64,000 nt of DNA from Cohaesibacter intestini (GTDB taxonomy: Bacteria; Pseudomonadota; Alphaproteobacteria; Rhizobiales; Cohaesibacteraceae): assembly GCF_003324485.1 (NCBI RefSeq), contig NZ_QODK01000003.1, positions 372,001-436,000 on the forward strand, read 5' to 3'. The notes beneath the pieces are model-generated. The model searched no databases. It was not told the origin of the DNA and saw only the letters and a program-made list of their open reading frames with translations. Of this stretch, positions 9,398 through 18,730 are shown piece by piece (position 1 is the first letter of the stretch; the number at the start of each line of letters is the position of its first letter). The translations under genes were made by a program, and so were the position numbers.

Positions 9398-10459
9398 TCA
9401 ATCGCCCTTTGACGCAGCCTTGTTTTGTTTCGCCATCAAGGCATCAAAGGCCTTGCTGCTGGAGGTGGCGAAGCCTTCCTCTTCCCGCGTAATGAAATAG
9501 GCGGGTATATTCAAACGGTTGGCCATTTCCCGGCCTTCCTCTTCTCCAAGCACCAGCAGGGCTGTTGCCAGTCCATCAGCCCGCATGCCATCGGCTGCCA
9601 GCACGGTGACCGACGCCAGATTATGGGTCACGGGCCGCCCGGAAACCGGGTCGATGATGTGAGACATCCGCCGCCCTTCCTCATCGAGGAAGAAATTGCG
9701 ATAATCCCCCGAGGTGGCCAGACCCATATCCGTAACAGAAACAACCAATTGAACCGCACGTCCGATTTCATTGGGTTTTTCAATGCCGACACGCCATGGT
9801 ACACCCATGTCATTGACACCGCGTGCGATCAGATCGCCACCAATCTCTACCAGATAATCCGTAATGCCATGTTTCTCAAGAGTGCGGGCGATCAAATCTG
9901 CGCTATAACCCTTGGCAATGGCGCCCAGATTGACGGATACCGCACCACGCCGCTTGCGCAAGGACGGCGGGTCGTTGCGCAGTTCCAGCAGGCTGTCCTG
10001 CCCCACATTGGCAAGGGCGGCATCGATTTCGACTTTGCTGGGCAGGGTCTCGTTGTCTTCCGGCCCAAAGCCCCACATGTCGATCAGGGGCGAGAGCGTG
10101 ATGTCAAACCGACCGTTGCTCTCTGCATGGATCCGTTGCGCTTCCTGCAAGACCTCAAGGAAGGTCGGTGAAATGTCCTGCCAGTTGGTCGACGGACTCG
10201 CATTGAACCGGGAAATCTCGGTGTCATCCGTCCAGTTGTTCAGTTTGTCGTTGGCATTATCCAGCGTCGCCTTGATATCGTTATAAAGTGCCTCCTTGTC
10301 GATTTTTCCGCGGGCCCTGAGGGCTTTGATCGTGTAGGAGGTGCCCATCGTGTTGCCGCGCAAAATATATTGATCTGTCTGGTCTGCCAGCAGATCACAA
10401 CCGGCCAGCAGCAGGCTGCTCAGGATGAGCGACACAATGGGAAGGAAACGCAGGGACAT
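9398..10459 (-). CDS. apbE: FAD:protein FMN transferase (ApbE)
   Basis: The 353-residue product has a lipoprotein signal peptide ending in LLLAGC (Cys21), so it is predicted to be anchored on the periplasmic side of the inner membrane. ApbE hallmarks follow: TMGTSYTIKA near the N-terminus, DMWGFGPED, GAIAKGYSAD, LVEIGGDLIARG and a C-terminal SHIIDPVSGRPV. ApbE uses FAD and Mg2+ to attach FMN through a phosphoester to Thr/Ser residues of target proteins; the obvious targets here are NqrB and NqrC. It is divergent from nqrA, sharing a 350-base promoter region, and is followed by nqrM. Confidence 0.95.
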   Translation of the reverse strand: MSLRFLPIVSLILSSLLLAGCDLLADQTDQYILRGNTMGTSYTIKALRARGKIDKEALYNDIKATLDNANDKLNNWTDDTEISRFNASPSTNWQDISPTFLEVLQEAQRIHAESNGRFDITLSPLIDMWGFGPEDNETLPSKVEIDAALANVGQDSLLELRNDPPSLRKRRGAVSVNLGAIAKGYSADLIARTLEKHGITDYLVEIGGDLIARGVNDMGVPWRVGIEKPNEIGRAVQLVVSVTDMGLATSGDYRNFFLDEEGRRMSHIIDPVSGRPVTHNLASVTVLAADGMRADGLATALLVLGEEEGREMANRLNIPAYFITREEEGFATSSSKAFDALMAKQNKAASKGD

Positions 10460-10811
10460 GAGGGCTATTACTCTTTCGGCCTTAGTTGGCTAATTTGCCA
10501 AACTTGCAACATCACAAATCGCTGCCGACAGGATCGAGACGGCCCGCTGCAATTTGCTATAGCTCGGTGGTTTCATACCAAAATTGTCTTAAGTCAAGGC
10601 AAGAAAATCCTGAACCTGCCATTGAAACGGTGGAAATAACGGAAAAAATTTTCCATTTTTGGGCCTCCGCATTCGGTTCAATTGCAAAACACACCCAATG
10701 GCTTCCGATTGGGCTTGAATTGTTAAGATTCCATCGTTAGCAAGAGGACGCTGCTAAGCTCGACAAATGCTGCCACAACGGCGCAATTCACTTACGAAAT
10801 CAAGGTATGCT
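10460..10811. promoter_or_regulatory. divergent apbE/nqrA control region
   Basis: This 352-base region separates the divergent apbE-nqrM and nqrABCDEF transcription units and must hold both promoters. It is AT-rich. Two symmetric elements are visible: GGAAAA-AA-TTTTCC around 10640-10653, and a CCCAAT/ATTGGG stem at 10693-10713. Either could be an operator or part of the nqr leader. No small gene is seen. Confidence 0.55.
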
Positions 10812-12161
10812 ATGAAGCTAAAAAAAGGATTGGATCTGCCGATATCCGGCGCTCCTGTCCAGACCATTCATGAAGGGCCAAAAATCTCCAAAGTGGCTTT
10901 GAATGGTCGGGACTTCATCGGCCTCAAACCCAAGATGCTCGTTGCTGAGGGGGAGAAAGTCAAGAAGGGTCAACCTCTCTTTTTACACAAAGCTTCAGAA
11001 GATGTGATGTATGTGGCGCCTGGTGGCGGAACCATCACTGCGATCAATCGTGGCGCACGTCGCGTGCTTGAAACGATTGTCATCTCTCTGGACGAAGTGG
11101 AAGAAGAAGTCACCTTTGAGGCAACCGACGCCAAGCAATTGGTGAATCTCTCGCGTGAAAATGTGCAGAAGCGTTTGTATGAGAGCGGGCAGTGGACCTT
11201 CTTCAAAACGCGTCCTTATTCCTACGTGCCGCAACAGGATAGCGTACCGCACTCGATCTTCGTGACCGCAATGGATACCGATCCGCTTTGCGCCGACGCG
11301 AAGGTCGTCATCGAAGCCAATGCCGCTGCATTCACGGCTGGTCTCGATGTGATCTCGACCCTTACCGAAGGTCGGATCTATGTTTGTCACCACGCCAATG
11401 ACAAGCTACCGCACAGTGCGGCAGATCATGTCAGCTTTGAGAGCTTCGATGGTCCGCATCCGGCAGGCCTGCCCGGAACCCACATCCATTTCCTTGATCC
11501 CGTCAGCGCAGAGAAAACCGTCTGGTCGATCTCCTACGCTGATGTGATTGCCATCGGTAACCTGTTCACCACAGGGAAGATCGATACCAACCGCACGATC
11601 TCGCTGGCAGGCCCGATGGCCGTCAAGCCACGTCTGATCACCACGCGCGTTGGCGCTTCTACCGACGAGATCACCGCAGGCGAAGCCGAAGTCGGCATCG
11701 ATTGCCGCGTGATTTCCGGCTCTGTTCTCTCGGGTAGCCATGCCCATGACCAGTTTGCCTTCCTCTCCCACTCTGCCCGACAGGTTACCCTGATCGAGGA
11801 AGATGAGAAGCAACGGGTTCTTGGCTGGATCAATCCCGCACAGGGCAGTTGGTCCTTCACCAATGTTCATCTCAGTTCGATTTTTGGTGCGGGCAAGAAA
11901 TTTGCTTTCGGTTCCAACCAGCGCGGTGGCCGCCGTGCAATGGTGCCGTTCGGATCCTATGAACGCGTGATGCCGCTGGATATCCTCCCAACCCAGCTGC
12001 TGCGTGCGATCCTGACCGTCGATACGGATCTGGCCCAGAAACTGGGTGCACTGGAGCTTGCAGAGGAAGATCTCGCGCTGTGCAGTTTCATTTGCCATTC
12101 GAAATATGAGTATGGCGAAGCCTTGCGTATCAATCTCACCAAAATCGAAAAAGAGGGCTAA
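10812..12161 (+). CDS. nqrA: Na+-translocating NADH:quinone reductase subunit A
   Basis: The 449-residue product matches NqrA in length and in its start MKLKKGLDLPISGAP. NqrA is the peripheral cytoplasmic subunit of the sodium-pumping NADH:ubiquinone oxidoreductase. Characteristic stretches include FIGLKPKMLV, APGGGTITAINRGARR, GLPGTHIHFLDPV and HSKYEYGEALRINLTKIEKEG at the end. An upstream in-frame start at 10767 is less likely because the ATG at 10812 is where the family begins and has AAGG at a good distance. It is the first gene of the six-gene operon; nqrB begins 3 bases after its stop. Confidence 0.97.
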   Translation: MKLKKGLDLPISGAPVQTIHEGPKISKVALNGRDFIGLKPKMLVAEGEKVKKGQPLFLHKASEDVMYVAPGGGTITAINRGARRVLETIVISLDEVEEEVTFEATDAKQLVNLSRENVQKRLYESGQWTFFKTRPYSYVPQQDSVPHSIFVTAMDTDPLCADAKVVIEANAAAFTAGLDVISTLTEGRIYVCHHANDKLPHSAADHVSFESFDGPHPAGLPGTHIHFLDPVSAEKTVWSISYADVIAIGNLFTTGKIDTNRTISLAGPMAVKPRLITTRVGASTDEITAGEAEVGIDCRVISGSVLSGSHAHDQFAFLSHSARQVTLIEEDEKQRVLGWINPAQGSWSFTNVHLSSIFGAGKKFAFGSNQRGGRRAMVPFGSYERVMPLDILPTQLLRAILTVDTDLAQKLGALELAEEDLALCSFICHSKYEYGEALRINLTKIEKEG

Positions 12162-12164
12162 ATC

Positions 12165-13373
12165 GTGGGTTTGCGCAATTTTTTCGACAGCATTGAGCCG
12201 CATTTCCATAAAGGCGGCAAGCTGCACAAGTATTACGCCCTCTTCGAGATGGTGGAATCCTTCATTTACACGCCCAAGACCGTGACCAAAGTCGCGCCAC
12301 ATGCGCGCGATGACATCGATCTCAAGCGTGTCATGTCCTATGTCTGGGTCTGCACCTTCCCGTGCATTCTCTTTGCCATGTATAATACCGGATACAACAC
12401 CAACGCGGCGATCGCCCAACTTGGTCTGACCGACGTGCCCGGTATTCGTGCCATGATCCTGTCGATGCTTGGCATTGGCTTTGATCCCAACAACTTCATT
12501 GCCTGCATTCTGCATGGTGCGATGTATCTCGTGCCGATCTATGCCGTGACGATGGCCGTCGGTGGCGCTGTTGAGGTGCTGTTTGCAATTGTCCGCGGTC
12601 ACGAGATCAACGAGGGTTTCTTTGTTACCTCGGTGCTCTATGTGCTGATCGTTCCTGCTTCAACCCCGCTCTGGATGGTTGGTCTGGGCATCGCCTTTGG
12701 TGTTGTTATGGGCAAGGAAGTGTTCGGCGGCACCGGCAAGAACTTCCTCAACCCGGCACTGGTTGCCCGTGCTTTCCTCTATTTTGCCTATCCGGCCTAT
12801 ATGTCCGGTGATGCGGTCTGGACCCCTGTCGATGGCTATACTGGCGCAACCGCGCTTGGTGTCAGCGCGCTTCAGGGCATGGAAGGTCTCGCAGCAATGG
12901 GCCTGACCTGGTGGGATGCCTTCTTCGGCTTCATGGATGGCTCACTCGGCGAAACGTCGGCTCTGGCCTGCCTGATTGGCGGTTTGGTTCTGATGGTTGC
13001 CAAGATTGCCAACTGGCGGTTGATCGTCGGTTGTCTGGCCGGCACCATCGTCTTCGCGACCCTGTTGAACCTGATCGGTTCCGACACCAACCCGATGTTC
13101 GCAATGCCATTCTGGTGGCACTTCGTACTGGGTGGTTATGCTTTCGGTCTGTTCTTCATGGTCACCGAGCCGGTAACCGCCTCTCACACCGACTGGGGGC
13201 GTTTCTGGTACGGTGTTTTGATCGGTTTCATGGTCATCATGATCCGCGTCATCAACCCTGCTTTCCCAGAAGGCATGATGCTCGCGATCCTGTTTGGGAA
13301 TATCTTTGCGCCACTGATCGACTATGTCGTCGTGCGTGCCAACATCAAGCGGAGGGTTGCTCGCAATGCCTGA
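12165..13373 (+). CDS. nqrB: Na+-translocating NADH:quinone reductase subunit B
   Basis: The 402-residue membrane subunit carries the covalent FMN motif D223-G-Y-T-G-A-T (T229 is the expected attachment threonine) after GGTGKNFLNPALVARAFLYF. About ten membrane helices form the RnfD/NqrB core that contributes to the Na+ channel and binds riboflavin and quinone. The N-terminus LRNFFDSIEPHFHKGGK is a normal NqrB start. The start codon is GTG. The 3' end overlaps nqrC by 8 bases, which implies translational coupling. Length is close to the family norm of about 410. Confidence 0.97.
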   Translation: MGLRNFFDSIEPHFHKGGKLHKYYALFEMVESFIYTPKTVTKVAPHARDDIDLKRVMSYVWVCTFPCILFAMYNTGYNTNAAIAQLGLTDVPGIRAMILSMLGIGFDPNNFIACILHGAMYLVPIYAVTMAVGGAVEVLFAIVRGHEINEGFFVTSVLYVLIVPASTPLWMVGLGIAFGVVMGKEVFGGTGKNFLNPALVARAFLYFAYPAYMSGDAVWTPVDGYTGATALGVSALQGMEGLAAMGLTWWDAFFGFMDGSLGETSALACLIGGLVLMVAKIANWRLIVGCLAGTIVFATLLNLIGSDTNPMFAMPFWWHFVLGGYAFGLFFMVTEPVTASHTDWGRFWYGVLIGFMVIMIRVINPAFPEGMMLAILFGNIFAPLIDYVVVRANIKRRVARNA

Positions 13374-14178
13374 AGCGACTGAAAAAAATCTCGGACCTGT
13401 GGGTCGTTTTCTGGCGATGCCAGCGGACAACCCTGTCAAGACAGTCATTGTGGCTGTTGGCCTGTGTCTTTTCTGCTCCATGATCGTGTCGGCAGCTGCT
13501 GTTGCGCTCAAGCCCATTCAGGAACAGAACAAGGTGCTGGACAAGAAGCGCAACATTCTCGAGGTCGCTGGTCTCTACAAGCCCGGCATCAACATCTCGG
13601 AAGCCTTCTCCAATATTGAAGCACGCGTTGTCGATCTGGAAACCGGCAAGTTCACCGAGGCGGTGGATCCGGCAACCTATGACCAGCGTGCTGCAGCCAA
13701 GGATCCAGCTCAGTCCATCAAACTGGACGATGATCCTGCGAGCATTGGTCGTAAGGCCAAACTGGCCTCGGTTTACCTGATCCGTGATGATGCTGGCGAG
13801 ATCCAGACGATCATTCTGCCAGTTCATGGCTATGGTCTGTGGTCGACCCTTTATGGCTTTGTGGCTCTGAAGTCCGATGGCAACGAAGTGTCCGGCTTCC
13901 AGTTCTACGAACATGCTGAAACGCCGGGTCTCGGCGCTGAGGTCGACAATCCGAACTGGAAGGCCCTGTGGCCCGGTAAAAAAATCTATGACGAGGATGG
14001 TGCAGTGAAAATCACTGTTGCCAAGGGTGTTCCGTCCGCCAACATGGCAGACTATCACATTGACAGCCTTGCCGGTGCTTCGCTGACAGCACGCGGCGTT
14101 GATAATCTCGTTCGTTTCTGGATGGGCGATCAGGGCTTCAAGCAATTCCTCGACAACCTTAAAGCGGGAGAGGCTTAA
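13366..14178 (+). CDS. nqrC: Na+-translocating NADH:quinone reductase subunit C
   Basis: The 270-residue product has one N-terminal membrane helix (about residues 24-48) and a periplasmic FMN-binding domain (about 130-265). Family stretches such as [17 protein letters not shown] and [16 protein letters not shown] are present. At the FMN attachment motif it reads D233-S-L-A-G-A-S239-L-T, where other NqrC proteins have SGAT: threonine is replaced by serine and the first Ser/Thr by Ala. The serine hydroxyl could still accept FMN from ApbE. The start is the ATG at 13366 after GGAGGG, overlapping nqrB by 8 bases; the stop overlaps nqrD by one base. Confidence 0.95.
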   Translation: MPEATEKNLGPVGRFLAMPADNPVKTVIVAVGLCLFCSMIVSAAAVALKPIQEQNKVLDKKRNILEVAGLYKPGINISEAFSNIEARVVDLETGKFTEAVDPATYDQRAAAKDPAQSIKLDDDPASIGRKAKLASVYLIRDDAGEIQTIILPVHGYGLWSTLYGFVALKSDGNEVSGFQFYEHAETPGLGAEVDNPNWKALWPGKKIYDEDGAVKITVAKGVPSANMADYHIDSLAGASLTARGVDNLVRFWMGDQGFKQFLDNLKAGEA

Positions 14179-14837
14179 TGTCTGAACCAAGCAAAAAGGA
14201 AATGATGCTGGATCCGTTGGTCGACAACAACCCGATCACTCTTCAGGTTCTGGGCATCTGTTCTGCGCTCGCGGTGACCTCTTCGCTGAAGGTGGCTGCT
14301 GTGATGTCGATCGCCGTGATTTTCGTGACGGCTTTCTCCAGCTTCTTCATCTCGGTTATCCGTAACCATATCCCGAACAACATCCGCATTATCGTGCAGA
14401 TGATCATCATTGCCTCTTTGGTGATCCTGGTTGACCAGATCCTCAAGGCCTATGCCTTCGAGATCTCCAAGACCCTGTCGGTCTTTGTTGGCCTGATCAT
14501 CACCAACTGCATCGTGATGGGGCGCGCGGAAGCCTTCGCCATGAAGAACCCGCCCGTCGCTTCCTTCCTTGACGGGGTGGGCAATGGTCTGGGCTACACG
14601 CTGATCCTGATGTTGGTTGGCGTTGTCCGTGAACTGTTCGGTGCAGGCTCGCTGTTCGGCGTCACCATTCTGGAAACCGTGAATAACGGTGGTTGGTATG
14701 TGCCAAATGGCATGCTGCTGCTGCCACCAAGCGCCTTCTTCCTGATTGGCCTCATCATCTGGGCCTTCCGCACCTGGAAACCAAAACAGGTCGAAGCCCG
14801 TGAATTCAAAATCGTTGAACAAGAGGGAGGCCACTAA
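14178..14837 (+). CDS. nqrD: Na+-translocating NADH:quinone reductase subunit D
   Basis: The 219-residue protein has six membrane helices and matches NqrD/Rnf[21 protein letters not shown] at the N-terminus, a conserved [13 protein letters not shown] segment holding a cysteine (near residue 113) expected to ligate the intramembrane iron centre shared with NqrE, and [13 protein letters not shown]. The ATG shares its A with the TAA of nqrC (TAATG), so translation is coupled. The tail is soluble and charged. Confidence 0.97.
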   Translation: MSEPSKKEMMLDPLVDNNPITLQVLGICSALAVTSSLKVAAVMSIAVIFVTAFSSFFISVIRNHIPNNIRIIVQMIIIASLVILVDQILKAYAFEISKTLSVFVGLIITNCIVMGRAEAFAMKNPPVASFLDGVGNGLGYTLILMLVGVVRELFGAGSLFGVTILETVNNGGWYVPNGMLLLPPSAFFLIGLIIWAFRTWKPKQVEAREFKIVEQEGGH

Positions 14838-14839
14838 GA

Positions 14840-15448
14840 ATGGAAGGTCTCGTTTCTCTAGCCGTCAAGGCTGTCTTCATTGAGAACCTTGCGCTCTCCT
14901 TCTTTCTGGGTATGTGTACGTTTCTGGCCGTATCCAAAAAGGTTGAAACCGCGCTTGGTCTGGGCATCTCGGTCACGGTCGTGCAGGCCATTACCGTACC
15001 TGCCAACAACCTGATCCTGACCTACCTGTTGAATGACGGGGCGCTGTCATGGTTGGGTCTTGGCAACGTGGATCTCCGCTTCCTTGGTCTGATTTCCTAT
15101 ATCGGCGTCATCGCCGCGATGGTGCAGATTCTGGAAATGATCCTCGATCGCTTCTTCCCCGCCCTTTACAACGCATTGGGCATCTTCCTGCCACTGATCA
15201 CCGTGAACTGCGCCATTCTTGGTGGCTCGCTCTTCATGGTGGAGCGTGATTACAACTTCGCTGAAGCCACCACCTACGGCATCTTCTCCGGTGTTGGCTG
15301 GGCGCTGGCAATCACCGCCATGGCAGGCGTTCGTGAAAAGCTGAAATATTCTGATATCCCGGCGGGTCTTCAGGGTCTCGGCATTACCTTCATCACCGCA
15401 GGGTTGATGGCCATGGGCTTCATGGCTTTCTCCGGCGTGAAGCTGTAA
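14840..15448 (+). CDS. nqrE: Na+-translocating NADH:quinone reductase subunit E
   Basis: The 202-residue protein has six membrane helices and the NqrE/RnfA signature: [21 protein letters not shown] near the N-terminus, with a cysteine in the first helix, and [17 protein letters not shown] with a second, both expected to bind the iron centre with NqrD. The start is 2 bases after the nqrD stop, preceded by GGGAGG. Length equals the family standard of about 200 residues. Confidence 0.97.
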   Translation: MEGLVSLAVKAVFIENLALSFFLGMCTFLAVSKKVETALGLGISVTVVQAITVPANNLILTYLLNDGALSWLGLGNVDLRFLGLISYIGVIAAMVQILEMILDRFFPALYNALGIFLPLITVNCAILGGSLFMVERDYNFAEATTYGIFSGVGWALAITAMAGVREKLKYSDIPAGLQGLGITFITAGLMAMGFMAFSGVKL

Positions 15449-15460
15449 GGGAGATTTGAA

Positions 15461-16681
15461 ATGCAAGAATTTACCCTAGGCATCACGTTCTTTACCCTGA
15501 TCGTGCTGGCCCTGGTGTTCCTCATCCTGTTTGCCCGTGGCCGTCTGGTCTCGAGCGGCAATGTGAACATCACCATCAACGGCGAGCGTACGATTTCCGT
15601 ACCGGCTGGTGGCAAACTGCTGGGCGTATTGGCTGGCGAAAAAATCTTCGTTCCATCTGCCTGTGGCGGCGGCGGGACCTGTGCCCAGTGTCGCTGTAAG
15701 GTCCTAGATGGTGGCGGCTCGATCCTGCCGACTGAGGAAACCCACATCACCAAGCGTGAAGCGCGCGAAGGCGATCGCCTGTCCTGTCAGGTGGCCGTCA
15801 AGCAGGACATGGTCATCGAGGTGCCTGAAGAAGTCTTCGGCGTCAAGAAGTGGGAATGCACCGTCAAGTCCAACGAAAACGTCGCGACCTTCATCAAAAA
15901 TCTGGTGCTCGAACTGCCGGAAGGCGAGAATGTCAACTTCCGCGCAGGTGGTTACATTCAGATCGAAGCTCCGGCCCATGTCGTGAACTACACCGACTTC
16001 GACATCGAAGAGGAATATCGCGAGGACTGGGACAAGTTCAATCTCTGGAAATTCACCTCCAAGGTTGATGAGCCGGTCGAGCGCGCCTATTCCATGGCCA
16101 ACTATCCGGAAGAAAAAGGCGTCATCATGCTCAATGTGCGTGTCGCTTCGCCACCTCCGGGTCAGGATCATCTGCCTCCGGGCAAGATGTCGTCCTACAT
16201 CTTTAATCTCAAGCCGGGTGACAAGGTCACCATTTCCGGTCCGTTCGGTGAGTTCTTCGCCCGCGATACCAAGAAAGAAATGGTCTTTGTCGGTGGTGGT
16301 GCCGGTATGGCACCGATGCGGTCTCATATCTTTGATCAGTTGAAGCGGATCAAGACCGATCGCAAGATCACCTTCTGGTATGGGGCCCGCTCCAAGCGTG
16401 AAATGTTCTTTGTTGAGGACTTTGATCAACTGGCCGCGGAAAATCCAAACTTCGAGTGGCATGTGGCACTGTCCGATGCGCTGCCTGAGGATGATTGGGA
16501 CGGTTACACCGGCTTTATTCATAACGTGCTGTATGACGAATATCTGAAGAACCATGAGGCTCCGGAAGATTGCGAATACTACATGTGCGGACCTCCGATC
16601 ATGAACCAGTCTGTGATCAACATGCTGCTTGATCTGGGCGTTGATCGCGAAGACATCATGCTTGACGACTTCGGCGGCTAA
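15461..16681 (+). CDS. nqrF: Na+-translocating NADH:quinone reductase subunit F
   Basis: The 406-residue product is the electron entry subunit. It has one N-terminal membrane helix (about residues 5-25), a [2Fe-2S] ferredoxin domain with C68, C74, C77 and C109, an FAD domain with RAYSMANYP, and an NADH domain with [13 protein letters not shown] and CGPPIMNQS. The C-terminus ends in LDDFGG as usual. It passes electrons from NADH through FAD and the iron-sulphur centre towards NqrB/C/D/E. It is the last gene of the operon and is followed at once by a strong terminator. Confidence 0.97.
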   Translation: MQEFTLGITFFTLIVLALVFLILFARGRLVSSGNVNITINGERTISVPAGGKLLGVLAGEKIFVPSACGGGGTCAQCRCKVLDGGGSILPTEETHITKREAREGDRLSCQVAVKQDMVIEVPEEVFGVKKWECTVKSNENVATFIKNLVLELPEGENVNFRAGGYIQIEAPAHVVNYTDFDIEEEYREDWDKFNLWKFTSKVDEPVERAYSMANYPEEKGVIMLNVRVASPPPGQDHLPPGKMSSYIFNLKPGDKVTISGPFGEFFARDTKKEMVFVGGGAGMAPMRSHIFDQLKRIKTDRKITFWYGARSKREMFFVEDFDQLAAENPNFEWHVALSDALPEDDWDGYTGFIHNVLYDEYLKNHEAPEDCEYYMCGPPIMNQSVINMLLDLGVDREDIMLDDFGG

Positions 16682-16708
16682 TCGCCTCCACTGAGCACAA
16701 TTCGAAAA

Positions 16709-16737
16709 GGCCGGGATGCTGTCATCCCGGCTTTTTT
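16709..16737 (+). terminator. terminator of the nqrABCDEF operon
   Basis: The arms GCCGGGATG (16710-16718) and CATCCCGGC (16723-16731) are perfectly complementary with a four-base loop and are followed by six T residues. It lies 28 bases after the nqrF stop. Confidence 0.92.
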
Positions 16738-16999
16738 GTATGAATAGATCAGAATGCCACTGCCGTGGATTGATCATATTGGACGCTTTACAACAATAGA
16801 TTGCATTCATATTATTGATTCATAATATACTCTTTGCTCGGAATGAAATGACAGACGCGTTTGGGAAATTGCGTCCCACGAACTCGTCTCGACTGACCCT
16901 GTTGTCTGACCAGATTATCTGAATCGTTTGGTTGTGGGCCTTTTTCGAACTTCAGGGTGCAATTGGAAAGCTGTTTCCATCACCAGAGCTAGGACCATC
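16738..16999. promoter_or_regulatory. promoter region of the GntR gene
   Basis: This AT-rich gap holds a perfect 7-bp inverted repeat, ATATTAT and ATAATAT with a 6-base spacer, at 16809-16828. It lies between the nqr terminator and the GntR gene and is a candidate operator or promoter element. I see no gene in it. Confidence 0.35.
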
Positions 17000-17695
17000 G
17001 TGGCACCAAATATCGGATATCAGGAAATCAGAACACGGATTCTCGAAAGGATCCGGAGCAAGCAATGGCCGTTGGGATCGGCTTTGCCATCCGAGGTTGC
17101 CCTGGCTGCAGAATTCAAATGTGCCCGCGCAACGGTCAATCGGGCTTTGGTGCTGTTGGCAGAAGAAGGCATCATTGACCGGAAACGCAAGGCCGGAAGC
17201 CGTGTCAGTCGGTTTCCCAAAAAACTCTCGAAGATTGAACTGAAGCTCATTCGGACTGAACTGGAGGAGTGCGGTCAAAGCTATCAATGCAAACAACTGG
17301 CACGATCTTTTGGGGCTCCACCTGTCTGGTCGGTTGAGGATGGCAGCTTTGCTCCTCAGGAGCAGGTGCTCCATATCGAAAGCTTGCATTTTGGTGATGG
17401 CAAACCGGTTCAGCATCAGCGCTCATGGATTAACGCGACACAATTGCCTCAGGTTGTGGATCAGAGTTTCGACTGTGCAGCCCCATGCGAGTGGTTGTTG
17501 CAAGAGTGCCCGTTGTGCAACGGCACCTATTGGTATGAAGCTGTCGCTCTGGATGCAAGCACTGCCGATCACCTTGGGCTCGAAGAACGTGCCCCAGTCA
17601 TTTTAATGAGCCTGCATTTGATATGTGATGGCGGAACCATTGCAAGAGTTGAGAAGGTCTATAGCGGTGGTTTTAGCTTAACTGGCTCTTTTTGA
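17000..17695 (+). CDS. GntR family regulator with UTRA domain (HutC-like)
   Basis: The 231-residue product has an N-terminal winged helix (about residues 5-70; LPSEVALAAEFKCARATVNRAL is the recognition region) and a C-terminal UTRA ligand domain typical of the HutC subfamily. Such proteins repress transport or catabolic genes and release DNA on binding a small effector. The GTG at 17000 follows AGGA and places the winged helix at the usual distance from the N-terminus; an in-frame TTG at 16928 would add 24 residues. No catabolic operon adjoins it: nqr lies upstream and a small secreted protein gene converges downstream. Its target is unknown. Confidence 0.85.
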   Translation: MAPNIGYQEIRTRILERIRSKQWPLGSALPSEVALAAEFKCARATVNRALVLLAEEGIIDRKRKAGSRVSRFPKKLSKIELKLIRTELEECGQSYQCKQLARSFGAPPVWSVEDGSFAPQEQVLHIESLHFGDGKPVQHQRSWINATQLPQVVDQSFDCAAPCEWLLQECPLCNGTYWYEAVALDASTADHLGLEERAPVILMSLHLICDGGTIARVEKVYSGGFSLTGSF

Positions 17696-17781
17696 CATCA
17701 GGCTGTTAATCATCAAGTGCCGTGTAACCTTCTGCCGCACGAAGAGCAGAGCCGCAAAGGGCAACTCCGTTGAACTCAGTT

Positions 17782-18252
17782 TCACTGACATGGGCCATCA
17801 AGCTTGCGTGCATAGCGTTCGATGATCGGCTCCCATCGTGGTTTTTCACTGCCAGGAAAGCTGAAATAGATGTGATGCACTGGACCACCCGTGCATCCTT
17901 CTGCCCGCAAATAATAGATCTCATCTCCGTCCCAACCGGACAAAACGAACCAGCTGTTGCCGCCCGCCTGATAGGTAATTGACTGGCCGCTATCAAGATA
18001 AATGCCGGTGAGATAGTCCCGGTAATCCGCCAACCGATCACCAGCAATGTTGTGAGCGCCATAAACAGAGACAGTGCCGCGCAAGACCGGATGGGAAAAG
18101 CTTCGTCCGTCTCCATTGGTCGGGGCAGGGGATGCACGAAAATCGGCTGGCAGCACAGCCGTTGTGCCAAAGCGGCTGTTTCGATATTGGACATCATCAG
18201 CCAGCGCCGGGCCAGTGAGCATCAAAAGGACAAAAGCAAACAGACGGATCAT
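17782..18252 (-). CDS. small secreted protein of unknown function
   Basis: The 156-residue product has a clear Sec signal peptide (MIRLFAFVLLMLTGPALA, cleavage expected after Ala18), giving a mature periplasmic or secreted protein of about 138 residues. Two cysteines in the mature part (EGCTGGP and GPCQ at the C-terminus) could form a disulphide. Aromatic residues and glycine-rich turns suggest a beta-rich fold. I do not recognise a characterised family; similar lone periplasmic proteins occur in many alphaproteobacteria. It is convergent with the GntR gene. The 106-bp repeat array lies upstream of it. Confidence 0.75.
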   Translation of the reverse strand: MIRLFAFVLLMLTGPALADDVQYRNSRFGTTAVLPADFRASPAPTNGDGRSFSHPVLRGTVSVYGAHNIAGDRLADYRDYLTGIYLDSGQSITYQAGGNSWFVLSGWDGDEIYYLRAEGCTGGPVHHIYFSFPGSEKPRWEPIIERYARKLDGPCQ

Positions 18253-18366
18253 GGAACAGGCTCCCGAACACCGGAAATTATAACAGACGTGTTTTCAAGA
18301 TTTATCACAGCAATAGCTTCAAGGCGAGCGGCCTTGATGCCGCGACTGGTGCGCAAACGCAAAGGC

Positions 18367-18730
18367 TATCGACCAGAATGAAGCGAGGTGGGCCCGAATG
18401 TCAGCATTCGGGCAAATTGACAGCGAGGCCGCCACAAGATAAGCCACCGGAGCGGAGCGCAGGTGATCAGCTTATCGACCAGAATGAAGCGAGGCGGGCC
18501 CGAATGTCAGCCTTCGGGCAAATTGACAGCGAGGCCGCCACAAGATAAGCCGCCGGAGCGGAGCGCAGGTGATCAGCTTATCGACAGAAATGAAGCGAGG
18601 CGGGCCCGAATGTCAGCATTCGGGCAAATTGACAGCGAGGCCGCCACAAGATAAGCCGCCGGAGCGGAGCGCAGGTGATCAGCTTATCGACAGAAATGAA
18701 GCGAGGCGGGCCCGAATGTCAGCATTCGGG
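18367..18730. repeat. 106-bp tandem repeat derived from the 3' end of sdaA
   Basis: Three complete 106-bp units start at 18367, 18473 and 18579, and a fourth, partial unit (18685-18730) runs into the 3' end of sdaA. Each unit contains the palindrome CCCGAATG-TCAG-CATTCGGG (18393, 18499, 18605, 18711; one base differs in the second). Read on the minus strand, each unit contains codons for [12 protein letters not shown] followed by TGA (the second unit ends in G instead of C), which matches the SdaA C-terminus [10 protein letters not shown]. Units differ from each other at only a few positions. There are no spacers, so it is not CRISPR. The hairpin probably ends sdaA transcription. Confidence 0.9.

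Noticed and set aside
11406-12602. Open frame of 398 codons on the minus strand opposite nqrA/nqrB
   Set aside because: It is a shadow of two well-identified genes, rich in Asp/His/Gly as expected from antisense reading, with no recognisable domain.
15704-16810. Open frame of 368 codons on the minus strand opposite nqrF
   Set aside because: It overlaps the nqr terminator and nqrF with no family similarity.
18367-18730. CRISPR array
   Set aside because: The 106-bp units are directly adjacent with no unique spacers, and no cas gene is near.
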